Origin: Nocardiopsis terrae
GTDB taxonomy: Bacteria; Actinomycetota; Actinomycetes; Streptosporangiales; Streptosporangiaceae
Assembly: GCF_014651695.1 (NCBI RefSeq)
Contig: NZ_BMXJ01000006.1
Location: 222,441 to 286,440, forward strand
Reading direction: 5' to 3'
DNA: 64,000 nucleotides
Shown: piece after piece, positions 1-7,853 of the stretch
Position numbering within the stretch: position 1 is the first letter of the stretch
How the letters are laid out: every line of letters begins with the position of its first letter
The notes under the pieces: generated by a model
Database searches by the model: none
What the model was told of the DNA's origin: nothing
The model's input: only the letters and a program-made list of their open reading frames with translations
Program-made: the position numbers and the translations under genes

Positions 1-278
1 GCGGGCCGTTCCGGGTATGGGGTTCGTCTCGTGTCCGCGGTGCCGCGTACCGCCGACACCAGGTGGGGCCGGTGCCGGGGGAGCCCGTGCCGCGCCGGGG
101 CGCGGCGTCGGGGGACCTCCTGCTCCGACGCCCTTATCCTTGGGATCGGCGTCCAGCGCCCCCCTCCCGCCCCGCCCGCGCCGGGAACCCGTGCGCCGCC
201 CCGCCGTCCGGAAGCGGACCGTTCGCCGGACACGCCGTCGCCAAGCTTGCGGGCCTTCCGGCGGGCCTCTAGGTTCGA
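1..278. other. 5' non-coding stretch before nrdR
   Basis: No convincing gene was found here. The open frames present are short and rich in Arg/Pro, with no recognisable domain, and look like chance frames in GC-rich DNA. In many actinobacteria lexA is divergent to nrdR, so the left part could be the promoter side of a gene lying before the window. I saw no LexA-type operator and no cobalamin riboswitch-like fold. Confidence 0.4.
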
Positions 279-294
279 CCACAACATCTGGTGT
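279..294. promoter_or_regulatory. NrdR box 1
   Basis: The 16-base site ccacaacatctggtgt fits the NrdR palindrome pattern acaCwAtATaTwGtgt: the C at position 4, the central AT and the G at position 13 are all present. It lies about 100 bases before nrdR. A second site follows with its centre about 33 bases further on, near three helical turns, which is the spacing expected for NrdR pairs. Confidence 0.65.
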
Positions 295-311
295 CGCTCA
301 GGGGGCCGTGG

Positions 312-327
312 TCCAGAAATTGTGGTT
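312..327. promoter_or_regulatory. NrdR box 2 (weaker)
   Basis: The site tccagaaattgtggtt keeps the central AT and the right-half G, but its left half matches the NrdR consensus less well than box 1. Its position on the same helical face as box 1 is the main support. Confidence 0.5.
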
Positions 328-379
328 AAGTAGACCTTGAGGGTTGTTGGTCGGGTAGAGGGAAGCCAGGTGAACCGGG

Positions 380-889
380 ATGCACTGTCCGTTCTGTCGC
401 CATCCGGACACCCGGGTGATCGACAGCAGGTCCACCGATGACGGTGCGGCCATCCGCCGCCGCCGGTCCTGCCCCGTCTGCGAACGCCGCTTCACCACCC
501 AGGAGACCGTCCTGCTGATGGTGGCCAAGCGTTCCGGGGTCACCGAACCCTTCAGCCGCACCAAGATCATCGCCGGGGTGCGCCGGGCCTGCCAGGGCCG
601 CCCCGTCTCCGAGGACGCCCTCGCCAAGCTCGGCCAGCAGGTCGAGGAGGAGATCCGGGGCAGGGGGGTGGCCGAGGTGCCGGCCCACGAGATCGGCCTG
701 GCCATCCTCGGGCCGATGCGGGACCTGGACGAGGTCGCCTACCTGCACTTCGCCAGCGTCTACCGGGGCTTCGAGAGCCTGGCCGACTTCGAGGCCGAGA
801 TCGCGAGCCTGCGCAGGGACCGCGAGGACGAGGACGAGGACGAGGCCGCCCCGCAGGCGTCCAGGCCCACGGTCGACACCACCCCCTGA
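380..889 (+). CDS. nrdR: transcriptional repressor NrdR
   Basis: 169-residue repressor of ribonucleotide reductase genes that senses ATP/dATP. The N-terminal zinc ribbon is visible as CPFC (Cys3, Cys6) and CPVC (Cys31, Cys34), followed by the ATP-cone domain at about residues 49-139. Length is slightly above the usual ~150-160 because of an acidic C-terminal tail rich in Glu and Asp. The ATG at 380 gives the canonical MHCPFC start of the family. It lies 104 bases before nrdJ in the same direction, the usual actinobacterial nrdRJ order. Two candidate NrdR boxes upstream suggest that it represses itself and nrdJ. Confidence 0.97.
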   Translation: MHCPFCRHPDTRVIDSRSTDDGAAIRRRRSCPVCERRFTTQETVLLMVAKRSGVTEPFSRTKIIAGVRRACQGRPVSEDALAKLGQQVEEEIRGRGVAEVPAHEIGLAILGPMRDLDEVAYLHFASVYRGFESLADFEAEIASLRRDREDEDEDEAAPQASRPTVDTTP

Positions 890-993
890 CGGACCGGACG
901 TTCACCGAACCGTCCGGGGCCGCTGCGACAGCAAGGACACCCGCGCGGCCACCGCAGGTCCGCGCACGAACAGCACTTCGGAGAGTCGCCGCC

Positions 994-3792
994 ATGACGG
1001 AAACCACGAGTGGTCCCACGGGACGCAAGGGCAAGGGCCCGCGCAAGGGTCTGAAGCTGAAGCGGGTCTTCACGACCGCGGACACGCACCCCTACGACAC
1101 CCTCGAGTGGGAACGCCGCGACGTCGTCATGACCAACTGGCGTGACGGCACCGTCAACTTCGAGCAGCGCGGTGTCGAGTTCCCCGCCTCCTGGTCGGTG
1201 AACGCCACCCAGATCGTGGCCAGCAAGTACTTCCGCGGCGCCGTCGGCACCCCCGAGCGCGAGTGGAGCCTCAAGCAGCTCATCGACCGCGTCGTCGGCG
1301 TCTACACCGAGACCGGGCGCGCCCACGGCTACTTCGCCTCCGAGGAGGACGCCGAGGTCTTCGACCACGAACTGAAGTACGCCCTGGCCCACCAGTTCTT
1401 CAGCTTCAACTCACCGGTCTGGTTCAACGTCGGAACCTCGGCCAGTGCCCAGGTCAGCGCATGTTTCATCCTCTCCGTCGACGACAGCATGGAGTCGATC
1501 CTCGACTGGTACAAGGAGGAGGGGCTCATCTTCAAGGGCGGCTCCGGCGCGGGTGTGAACCTGTCCCGTATCCGCTCCTCCAGGGAGCTGCTCTCCTCCG
1601 GCGGCAACGCCTCCGGGCCCGTCTCCTTCATGCGCGGGGCCGACGCCTCGGCCGGGACCATCAAGTCCGGCGGCGCCACCCGCAGGGCGGCCAAGATGGT
1701 CGTGCTGGACGTCGACCACCCCGACATCGAGGACTTCGTCGAGACCAAGTCCCGCGAGGAGCACAAGATCCGTGCCCTGCGCGACGCCGGTTTCGACGTG
1801 GACCTCGGCGGTGACGACATGTTCAGCGTCCAGTACCAGAACGCCAACAACTCCGTCCGGGTCTCCGACGCCTTCATGCGCGCCGTCGAGACCGGCTCCG
1901 AGTTCGGCCTGACCTCCCGCACCACCGGTGAGGTCATCGCCACCGTCGACGCCAAGGACCTCTTCCACCGCATGGCCAGGGCCGCCTGGGAGTGCGCGGA
2001 CCCGGGCATCCAGTACGACGGGGCCATCCAGGACTGGCACACCAACCCTGAAACCGGACGAATCAGCGCAAGTAACCCATGTAGTGAATATCTGTCCCTG
2101 GACGACTCCTCCTGCAACCTCGCCTCGATCAACCTGCTGAAGTTCCTGCGCGAGGACGACACCTTCGACGTCGAGAACTTCACCAGGCTCACCGAGATGG
2201 TCATCACGGCGATGGACATCTCCATCACCTTCGCCGACTTCCCGACCGAGAGCATCGGCGAGACCACCCGCGGCTACCGCCAACTGGGCATCGGCTACGC
2301 GAACCTGGGCGCCCTGCTCATGGCCACCGGCCACGCCTACGACTCCGACGGGGGCCGCGCGGTCGCCGCCGCTGTCACCTCGCTGATGACCGGTGCCGCC
2401 TACCGCCGCAGCGCCGAACTGGCCGGGGTCGTAGGCCCCTACGAGGGGTACGGGCGCAACGAGAAGGCCCACAAGCGCGTGATGCGCAAGCACGCCGCGG
2501 CCAACGACGACCTGCGTACCGTCGGCGCCCTGGAGAAGCCGATCCACGCCGCCGCCACCGTCGAGTGGGCCGAGTGCCTCAAGGTCGGTGAGCGCCACGG
2601 CTGGCGTAACGCCCAGGCCAGCCTCCTCGCGCCCACGGGGACGATCGGCTTCATGCTCGACTGCGACACCACCGGGATCGAGCCGGACTTCTCGCTGGTC
2701 AAGTACAAGAAGCTGGTCGGTGGCGGATCCATGCAGATCGTCAACCGGGCCATCCCACGGGCACTGGGCAACCTGGGCTACCAGGACGAGCAGATCGAGG
2801 CGATCGTCGAGTACGTCGCGGAGAACGGGCACGTGGAGGACGCACCGAGCCTGCGGCCCGAACACTACGAGGTGTTCGACTGCGCGATGGGGCGCCGCTA
2901 CATCCAGCCCATGGGCCACGTGCGCATGATGGCCGCGGTGCAGCCCTTCCTGTCCGGGGCCATCTCCAAGACGGTGAACGTGCCCGAGGAGGCCACGGTC
3001 GCCGACTTCGAGCACATCTACCACGAGGGCTGGCGCCTGGGCCTCAAGGCCCTGGCCGTCTACCGCGACAACTGCAAGGTCGGCCAGCCGCTGTCCGCCG
3101 GCAGGACCGAGAGCGCGGCCGAGGAGACGCCCGCGGCCGTCCAGGCGGCCCGTCCGGTCCGGCGCCGCCTGCCCAAGAAGCGCCCGAGCGAGACCACCTC
3201 GTTCTCCGTGGGCGGCGCCGAGGGCTACATCACCGCCGGGTCCTACCCGGACGACGGCCTCGGCGAGGTCTTCCTGAAGCTCGGCAAGCAGGGTTCGACC
3301 CTGGCCGGGGTCATGGACGCCTTCTCCATCGCGATCTCCATCGCCCTCCAGTACGGGGTGCCGTTGGAGACCTACGTGGAGAAGTTCACCAACATGCGCT
3401 TCGACCCGGCGGGGATGACCGACGACCCGGACATCCGGATGGCGCAGTCCGTGGTCGACTACATCTTCCGCCGACTGGCCCTGGACCACCTGCCCTACGA
3501 GGAGCGGGCCGCCCTGGGGGTGCTGTCCGCCTCCGAGCGCGAGGCCAGGCTGAACGGGGAGGACCCGGCCCAGATCGCCGCCCAGGTCGAGTCGTACGCA
3601 CAGTCCGCGGGCTCCGCCGGACCGGCTCCGGACACCCCGCGCCGGGAGCGGAGCGAGCCCGCCGCCGAGGCGCCGCGGGCCGAGGGCTTCATGGCCGACG
3701 CCCCGCTGTGCATCACCTGCGGCACCAGGATGCGGCCCGCCGGCAGCTGCTACGCCTGCGAGGGCTGCGGCGCCACCAGCGGCTGCAGCTGA
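994..3792 (+). CDS. nrdJ: vitamin B12-dependent (class II) ribonucleotide reductase
   Basis: 932-residue adenosylcobalamin-dependent reductase that makes deoxyribonucleotides independently of oxygen. The substrate-binding and active-site motif NPCSEY is at residues 361-366 (Cys363, Glu365), and another conserved catalytic-site Cys lies near residue 157 (VSACF). The C-terminal tail (about 906-932) carries CITCG and further cysteines typical of NrdJ, for thiol re-reduction. The ATG at 994 is preceded by a ggaga ribosome site. It probably shares the nrdR promoter. One oddity is that codons 352-366, exactly around the active site, switch to A/T-ending codons that are rare in the rest of the gene (see findings). 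Confidence 0.96.
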   Translation: MTETTSGPTGRKGKGPRKGLKLKRVFTTADTHPYDTLEWERRDVVMTNWRDGTVNFEQRGVEFPASWSVNATQIVASKYFRGAVGTPEREWSLKQLIDRVVGVYTETGRAHGYFASEEDAEVFDHELKYALAHQFFSFNSPVWFNVGTSASAQVSACFILSVDDSMESILDWYKEEGLIFKGGSGAGVNLSRIRSSRELLSSGGNASGPVSFMRGADASAGTIKSGGATRRAAKMVVLDVDHPDIEDFVETKSREEHKIRALRDAGFDVDLGGDDMFSVQYQNANNSVRVSDAFMRAVETGSEFGLTSRTTGEVIATVDAKDLFHRMARAAWECADPGIQYDGAIQDWHTNPETGRISASNPCSEYLSLDDSSCNLASINLLKFLREDDTFDVENFTRLTEMVITAMDISITFADFPTESIGETTRGYRQLGIGYANLGALLMATGHAYDSDGGRAVAAAVTSLMTGAAYRRSAELAGVVGPYEGYGRNEKAHKRVMRKHAAANDDLRTVGALEKPIHAAATVEWAECLKVGERHGWRNAQASLLAPTGTIGFMLDCDTTGIEPDFSLVKYKKLVGGGSMQIVNRAIPRALGNLGYQDEQIEAIVEYVAENGHVEDAPSLRPEHYEVFDCAMGRRYIQPMGHVRMMAAVQPFLSGAISKTVNVPEEATVADFEHIYHEGWRLGLKALAVYRDNCKVGQPLSAGRTESAAEETPAAVQAARPVRRRLPKKRPSETTSFSVGGAEGYITAGSYPDDGLGEVFLKLGKQGSTLAGVMDAFSIAISIALQYGVPLETYVEKFTNMRFDPAGMTDDPDIRMAQSVVDYIFRRLALDHLPYEERAALGVLSASEREARLNGEDPAQIAAQVESYAQSAGSAGPAPDTPRRERSEPAAEAPRAEGFMADAPLCITCGTRMRPAGSCYACEGCGATSGCS

Positions 3793-3823
3793 TCCCGGGC
3801 ACCTTTCCAAGGGGGCATCGTGG

Positions 3824-3855
3824 AGCGAGGGCCTGCCACCCCGCAGGTCCTCGCT
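3824..3855 (+). terminator. terminator after nrdJ
   Basis: Arms of 13 bases (3824-3836 and 3843-3855) pair fully, with one G-U, around a 6-base loop, about 30 bases after the nrdJ stop. Confidence 0.75.
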
Positions 3856-3919
3856 TCCTCAGGGGGTGGGCTCCATGCTGTCTCGACCTGGGCGTCTCAG
3901 ACTCCTCTGCCGATAGGGT

Positions 3920-3945
3920 AAGTACGTGACGTACTTGACGTACTT
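3920..3945. promoter_or_regulatory. operator of the toxin-antitoxin operon
   Basis: aagtacgtgacgtactt (3920-3936) is a palindrome with 8-base arms, and its right half is repeated directly (gacgtactt at 3928 and 3937). It overlaps the candidate -35 TTGACG at 3935-3940 of the promoter below. This arrangement is typical of autorepression by an antitoxin or its complex. Confidence 0.6.
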
Positions 3946-3963
3946 GCCTGGTCATGGCAGTCT
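3935..3963 (+). promoter_or_regulatory. promoter of the toxin-antitoxin operon
   Basis: -35 TTGACG at 3935-3940, a 17-base spacer, then CAGTCT at 3958-3963. This places transcription start about 20 bases before the antitoxin start codon, with the palindromic operator covering the -35. Confidence 0.5.
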
Positions 3964-3991
3964 GGAAGTGCGCCCAGATGGAGGTACTGCC

Positions 3992-4408
3992 ATGACAACC
4001 GTGCACTACGACAGCTACACCGAAGCCCGCACGCACCTCAAGGCACTTCTGGATGCGGCGGAGAGCGGCCGGGTCGCCACGGTGCGCCGTGAGTCGGCCA
4101 GAACCGCCGTCCTGGACGTCGAGAGACTGCGCCGCTACCTCGCGAGGGCTACGCCGTCCTGTGCGCAGGTGGTGCCTGAGGCCGGAGGGTGGTCCGTCTT
4201 CATCCCGGGACTGCCCGTCGCCGCAGACGGAGTCTCCTTCGGCGAGGCCCTCACTGAAATGGTTGACGCCCTCCGGGAGTACGCGGAGGACTGGCAGGAC
4301 CACCTGCTCGACGCGCCCAACCACAGCGATAACTGGGGTCTCGTCCAGCTGATCAGCCTCAGTGATGATGAGCAGTTGCGCGACTGGTTGGTGGGTGAGG
4401 CCCGGTGA
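3992..4408 (+). CDS. antitoxin with Phd/YefM-like and HicB-like parts
   Basis: 138 residues. The first ~55 residues look like a Phd/YefM DNA-binding antitoxin domain (SYTEARTHLKALLDAAESGR, then AVLDVERLRRYL). The following part resembles HicB: GGWSVFIPGLPVAADG, then FGEALTEMVDALREYAEDW. Such a composite fits a transcription-repressing, toxin-neutralising antitoxin. The ATG at 3992 follows ggagg with good spacing; a longer frame from 3926 would run into the operator and is rejected. The stop overlaps the start of the toxin gene (GTGA), so the two are translationally coupled. Domain assignments are by eye. Confidence 0.75.
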   Translation: MTTVHYDSYTEARTHLKALLDAAESGRVATVRRESARTAVLDVERLRRYLARATPSCAQVVPEAGGWSVFIPGLPVAADGVSFGEALTEMVDALREYAEDWQDHLLDAPNHSDNWGLVQLISLSDDEQLRDWLVGEAR

Positions 4409-4866
4409 CCTGGCCGCGGCCTGCACGTGAGGATCACGACAGTTTCTGTAGGACGGAAGGGTGGCGGCCGGTACGAAACGCCCGCGGAGGCACGGGAACC
4501 CATCACATCACGTACGAGCTGGGCCTGCCGGACAGCCGGATCCTGAGGACCCGGGTATCTCGGCCCGCGGATCGGACCGACTACGGCAAGAGTATGTGGG
4601 CGCATATCCTCCGGGACCAGCTCGAGGTCGACGAAGCCACGTTCTGGGCATGTGCCCGGGACGGAGTCGTTCCCGATCGGGGCGTGCCCGCGCCACCTTC
4701 GGAGGCTTTGCCCGCAGATCTCGTCCACTTGCTGATCTCCAAACTCGGTCTTGACGAGACCGAGATCGCGGAGATGAGCAAGGAGGAGGCGGTGGGCAGG
4801 CTTCAGCGGTACTGGATCGAGGGCGGCTGGTCGGGCGGCTCGGGGAATACCGCACCCTCTGAATAA
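4405..4866 (+). CDS. HicA-like toxin of a type II toxin-antitoxin pair
   Basis: 153 residues starting with a GTG that overlaps the antitoxin stop. The N-terminal ~40 residues carry GWRPVRNARGGTGTHHITYE, resembling the HicA core in which a Gly-Ser/Thr-His turn holds the catalytic histidine of an mRNA interferase. The protein is longer than a classical HicA (about 60-80 residues). The middle segment (SMWAHILRDQLEVDEATFWAC) and C-terminal half seem specific to an actinobacterial family that is often annotated as cytotoxic translational repressor. Function is inferred from the partner and the His motif. A strong hairpin follows the gene. Confidence 0.65.
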   Translation: MTWPRPAREDHDSFCRTEGWRPVRNARGGTGTHHITYELGLPDSRILRTRVSRPADRTDYGKSMWAHILRDQLEVDEATFWACARDGVVPDRGVPAPPSEALPADLVHLLISKLGLDETEIAEMSKEEAVGRLQRYWIEGGWSGGSGNTAPSE

Positions 4867-4886
4867 GTGCACTGCGCCAGTAGGCG

Positions 4887-4914
4887 TCCCCGGGGCGGTG
4901 CGCCGCCCCGGGGA
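4887..4914 (+). terminator. terminator after the toxin gene
   Basis: Perfect 12-base stem (tccccggggcgg / ccgccccgggga) with a 4-base loop, 20 bases after the toxin stop. Confidence 0.75.
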
Positions 4915-5001
4915 GACCGCTGTGGTCCACACCTGTGGTTGGCGGGGGAGGGAAGCGGGTAATCCTTCGGCACCCGGCGCCAGCCAGCGGAAGGTGGTCC
5001 C

Positions 5002-5433
5002 ATGCTGATAGCCGCGATCCTCCGAGCCAAGGGCCCGGAGGTGGTGAGCGTCCCCCCGGAGGCGACCGTCGCGCGACTGCTCACCGAACTCGCCCGTCAC
5101 AACATCGGCGCCATCGTCGTCGCCACCGGGGACGGAACCCTCGTCGGTATCGTCTCCGAACGCGACGTCGTCCGTCACCTGGAGCGCCGGGGTCCGGAGC
5201 TCCTGACCGCCCCCGTCTCCGACATCATGACCTCCGACGTGGTCACCTGTACCGCGGAGGACTCCGTCGAGGAGGTCAGTGAACACATGACGACGCGCCG
5301 TTTCCGGCACGTCCCCGTGGTCTCCGACGGGCGGCTGGCGGGGATCGTCAGCATCGGCGACCTCGTCAAGAGCCGTCTGAGCGTGCTGGAGGACGACCGC
5401 GCCCAGCTGGAGGCCTACATCCACGGCAGCTGA
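5002..5433 (+). CDS. two-CBS-domain protein
   Basis: 143 residues consisting almost entirely of two CBS motifs (about 8-60 and 72-125), which pair into one Bateman module. SVPPEATVARLLTELARHNI and IVSERDVVRHL mark the first, and VSEHMTTRRFRHVPVV with IVSIGDLVKSRL the second. Stand-alone CBS proteins usually bind adenine nucleotides and modulate partners; no partner is indicated here. The ATG at 5002 is preceded by ggaagg. It converges on the gene at 5490 across a shared hairpin. Confidence 0.9.
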   Translation: MLIAAILRAKGPEVVSVPPEATVARLLTELARHNIGAIVVATGDGTLVGIVSERDVVRHLERRGPELLTAPVSDIMTSDVVTCTAEDSVEEVSEHMTTRRFRHVPVVSDGRLAGIVSIGDLVKSRLSVLEDDRAQLEAYIHGS

Positions 5434-5443
5434 GACCGGCCCC

Positions 5444-5479
5444 GGGCCGGCGGGGCCGTGCCGGGCACGCCGCCGGCCC
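5444..5479. terminator. shared terminator of convergent genes
   Basis: 10-base GC-only arms (5444-5453 and 5470-5479) with further pairing inside the loop, between two converging genes. Confidence 0.65.
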
Positions 5480-5489
5480 CGCCCCGCCG

Positions 5490-5795
5490 TCAGCTCCGCG
5501 AACGGTCCTGCGAGGCGACGGCCACGGCGGCTGTCGCCGCGGTCACTCCGAGGACGGCGGGCCAGGGACCGACCTTCCCGGCCAGCGGGTGCGACAGGCC
5601 GAAGGCGGCCACGTACACGCCGGTCAGCGCGGCCGCCGCGCCCAGCCCGGAGCGGCGGCGCGCGGTCTCGAAGGCCGCGGCGCCGAACCCGGCCAGGACC
5701 GCGCCGCCCAGGGGCCGGTTCCCGGTGGCGCGGGCCACCGAGTAGCCGCCGATCAGACCGGCCGTGGTCAGGACGGCACCGGGTACTGCGGGCAT
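5490..5795 (-). CDS. small integral membrane protein, unknown function
   Basis: 101 residues that are mostly hydrophobic, with about three membrane-spanning stretches (roughly 5-25, 28-45 and 50-95 in two segments) and a short basic C-terminus (SQDRSRS). Glycine- and alanine-rich helices with few charged residues are typical of small conserved actinobacterial membrane proteins. No functional motif is visible. ATG start at 5795. It stands alone and is divergent from the SPFH operon. Confidence 0.7.
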   Translation of the reverse strand: MPAVPGAVLTTAGLIGGYSVARATGNRPLGGAVLAGFGAAAFETARRRSGLGAAAALTGVYVAAFGLSHPLAGKVGPWPAVLGVTAATAAVAVASQDRSRS

Positions 5796-6092
5796 CGGGA
5801 ACTCCCCGTTCGGTGTGGTTCGGTGGGTCCGACGTTAGCCCCGCCCCGGGCGGGGCGCCATCCGGCACGCGTGTTCCGAGCCGGGAACCGGCCGGGGCCG
5901 CGGTCACCGCGCGGCCGACTCCGCGTCACGCTCGGGAAACGGCCCCTGGGTTTCGGTCGGGGTCCGTGACAGGCTAGACGCAGACCACTACTGCTTTTTC
6001 GTGCGTCGTTCCTGTTCCGGGCCGGAACCGGCACACAGTACGCGACGTCGAAGCCCATAGTTCCGATCTTCCGTCGCAAGGAGTGCATGCCT
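5796..6092. other. divergent promoter region before the SPFH operon
   Basis: About 300 bases with no gene. A TAGACG element near 5975 after ggctcc-poor sequence could be a -10 for the SPFH operon, but no clear -35 was found. The aaggag at 6078-6083 is the ribosome site of the first SPFH gene. Confidence 0.4.
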
Positions 6093-7853
6093 ATGTCGTT
6101 CGCGCAGACCGTGCGCGGCGCGGCCGGTGCGGTAGCCCAGGGGGGCGATCCGCGCCAGGCCGTGTCCGACGCAGTCCAACAGGCCGCGGGCCAGGCCACC
6201 GACCAGGGGTCCGGCCAGCGATCCGGTCAGAGTTCGGAGGGCGGTCTCGATCCGCGGGACTTCGTCGCGGCACGCGAACAGGGCGCCTCCGTCGACACCC
6301 GCATCGAGCAGAAGACCACCTCGCTCAGCAACGCGGGCGAGGCCCTCAACAGCAGCTACTACGAGCGCGGCAGCGGCGGCCCCGTCCACGTCATCTGCCC
6401 GATGGTCATCCCCCGGGGCCGCACCTTCGTCACCATGCTCCCGGCGATCGCCCTGGTGGTCATCGGTGTCGTCGGGTTCTCGGTCGTGTCGGCCACGGCT
6501 CTGGCCACCGGTGCGAACCCGCTGCTGAACCCGTTCTTCGGCGTCCACTACTGGGTCATCACCGCAGGTGTCAGCGCCTTCATGTGGTGGCGCCAGGGCA
6601 TGGTCATGGTTCCCGAGGGCTGCCAGGCCATCGTCACCCGGTTCGGCAAGATGGAGAACCTCTTCCAACCGGGCAGGGTCACCCTGTTCAACCCCTGGAA
6701 GCGCGTTTCCTACATCGTCAACACCACGCGCGAGTACCCCTTCAACGCGCCGATCCGCTCCGCTCCCACCAAGAGCGGCGTCCAGGCCTCCGTCGACCTG
6801 TTCGTGCAGTTCAAGATCGAGAACGCCACGGACTTCGTCTACACCCTGGGCGGTGTCCCGGGCTTCCAGGAGAAGCTCAACAACGCCATCAGCGAGACCA
6901 CCCGAAGCCTCATCTACGAGCAGGAGGCCTCGGCGATCTACGACATGGTCGGCGAGAGCACCCAGGTCCTCCTCGACCAGCTCAACCGGCAGTTCGGCGG
7001 CATCGTCGTCCTCACCAGTGCCAACATCACCCACGCCGAGCCCTCCAGCCAGGAGTACCGGATGGACCTGGCGGCGCCGGAGATGGTGCGGGTGGCCAAG
7101 GACGCCTACACCTTCGAGTACGAGCTCCAGCTGCGCAAGGAACAGAACGAGGGTGACCTGAACAAGGAACTCGCCACCCTCAACGAGACGCTCTCCGCGA
7201 TCCAGGCCGACATCGCCCAGTACCAGGCGCAGATGGACACCGCCCTGGAGCGCGAGACCAACCGGGCACGCGCCACCGCCCGCCAGCGCTTCGTGGAGGC
7301 CGAGTCCGAGGCCAACGCCAACGCCGCGCTCCTCCAGGCCCAGGCCCTGGACATCCGCGCGGTCAGCGCCGCCGAGGCCCCGGAGATCCTCAACTACCGT
7401 TTCCGGGAGAACCTCCTGGACAAGTTGGAGGCGGTCGCCGACAGCCTTCCCCAGGTGCTGCGGATCGGTTCGGGCGACGGTGCCAGCGTCGACTACCTGC
7501 GCATCGCCCAGGAGATCATCGGCCAGACCGACGCCGCCCTGTTCTCCGACGAGGACATGTCCGCGATCCGTGAGCGCCTGGGTGAGATCAAAGCCCGTAT
7601 CTCGGAGCGCGAGCAGGAGATCAACGCCCTCATCGAGGACGAGGCCGAGGAGCGTCGCCGCCCCTCCGCGGAGGACCCGGGCGAGGACCTGGTGGAGGAG
7701 ATCCGCCAGTCGGTGAGCGACGACTCCATCGACGAGCGCATCTCCGACGCCGCTCCGGAGGACGAGCAGCCCCAGGCGTCCGCCCCGGACGACGCACCGC
7801 CGCCCCCGTGGTCGCAGGGCGGCTCCGAGGGCCAGAACCCGGGAGGTCAGTAG
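6093..7853 (+). CDS. SPFH/band 7 domain protein, first of a tandem pair
   Basis: 586 residues. A Gln/Gly-rich N-terminal segment is followed by two membrane-spanning stretches (about 113-133 and 150-166). The SPFH/band 7 domain (about 168-340) begins VPEGCQAIVTRFGKMENLFQ. Then comes a long charged coiled-coil region (about 335-430, repeated Leu/Glu/Gln) and an acidic, Pro-rich C-terminal tail. Family members form membrane-associated oligomeric scaffolds. Two start codons lie close together (6087 and 6093); the second has 9-base spacing from aaggag and is preferred. The stop directly abuts the start of the next gene, so both products are made together and probably co-assemble. No NfeD partner is encoded nearby. 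Confidence 0.88.
   Translation: MSFAQTVRGAAGAVAQGGDPRQAVSDAVQQAAGQATDQGSGQRSGQSSEGGLDPRDFVAAREQGASVDTRIEQKTTSLSNAGEALNSSYYERGSGGPVHVICPMVIPRGRTFVTMLPAIALVVIGVVGFSVVSATALATGANPLLNPFFGVHYWVITAGVSAFMWWRQGMVMVPEGCQAIVTRFGKMENLFQPGRVTLFNPWKRVSYIVNTTREYPFNAPIRSAPTKSGVQASVDLFVQFKIENATDFVYTLGGVPGFQEKLNNAISETTRSLIYEQEASAIYDMVGESTQVLLDQLNRQFGGIVVLTSANITHAEPSSQEYRMDLAAPEMVRVAKDAYTFEYELQLRKEQNEGDLNKELATLNETLSAIQADIAQYQAQMDTALERETNRARATARQRFVEAESEANANAALLQAQALDIRAVSAAEAPEILNYRFRENLLDKLEAVADSLPQVLRIGSGDGASVDYLRIAQEIIGQTDAALFSDEDMSAIRERLGEIKARISEREQEINALIEDEAEERRRPSAEDPGEDLVEEIRQSVSDDSIDERISDAAPEDEQPQASAPDDAPPPPWSQGGSEGQNPGGQ

Noticed and set aside
1..379. Cobalamin riboswitch before nrdR-nrdJ
   Set aside because: No B12-box or cobalamin-riboswitch-like pairing seen; NrdR boxes explain control better.
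1411..3810. 799-residue minus-strand frame opposite nrdJ
   Set aside because: Shadow of nrdJ, with Gly/Val/Asp/His-rich composition and no family similarity.
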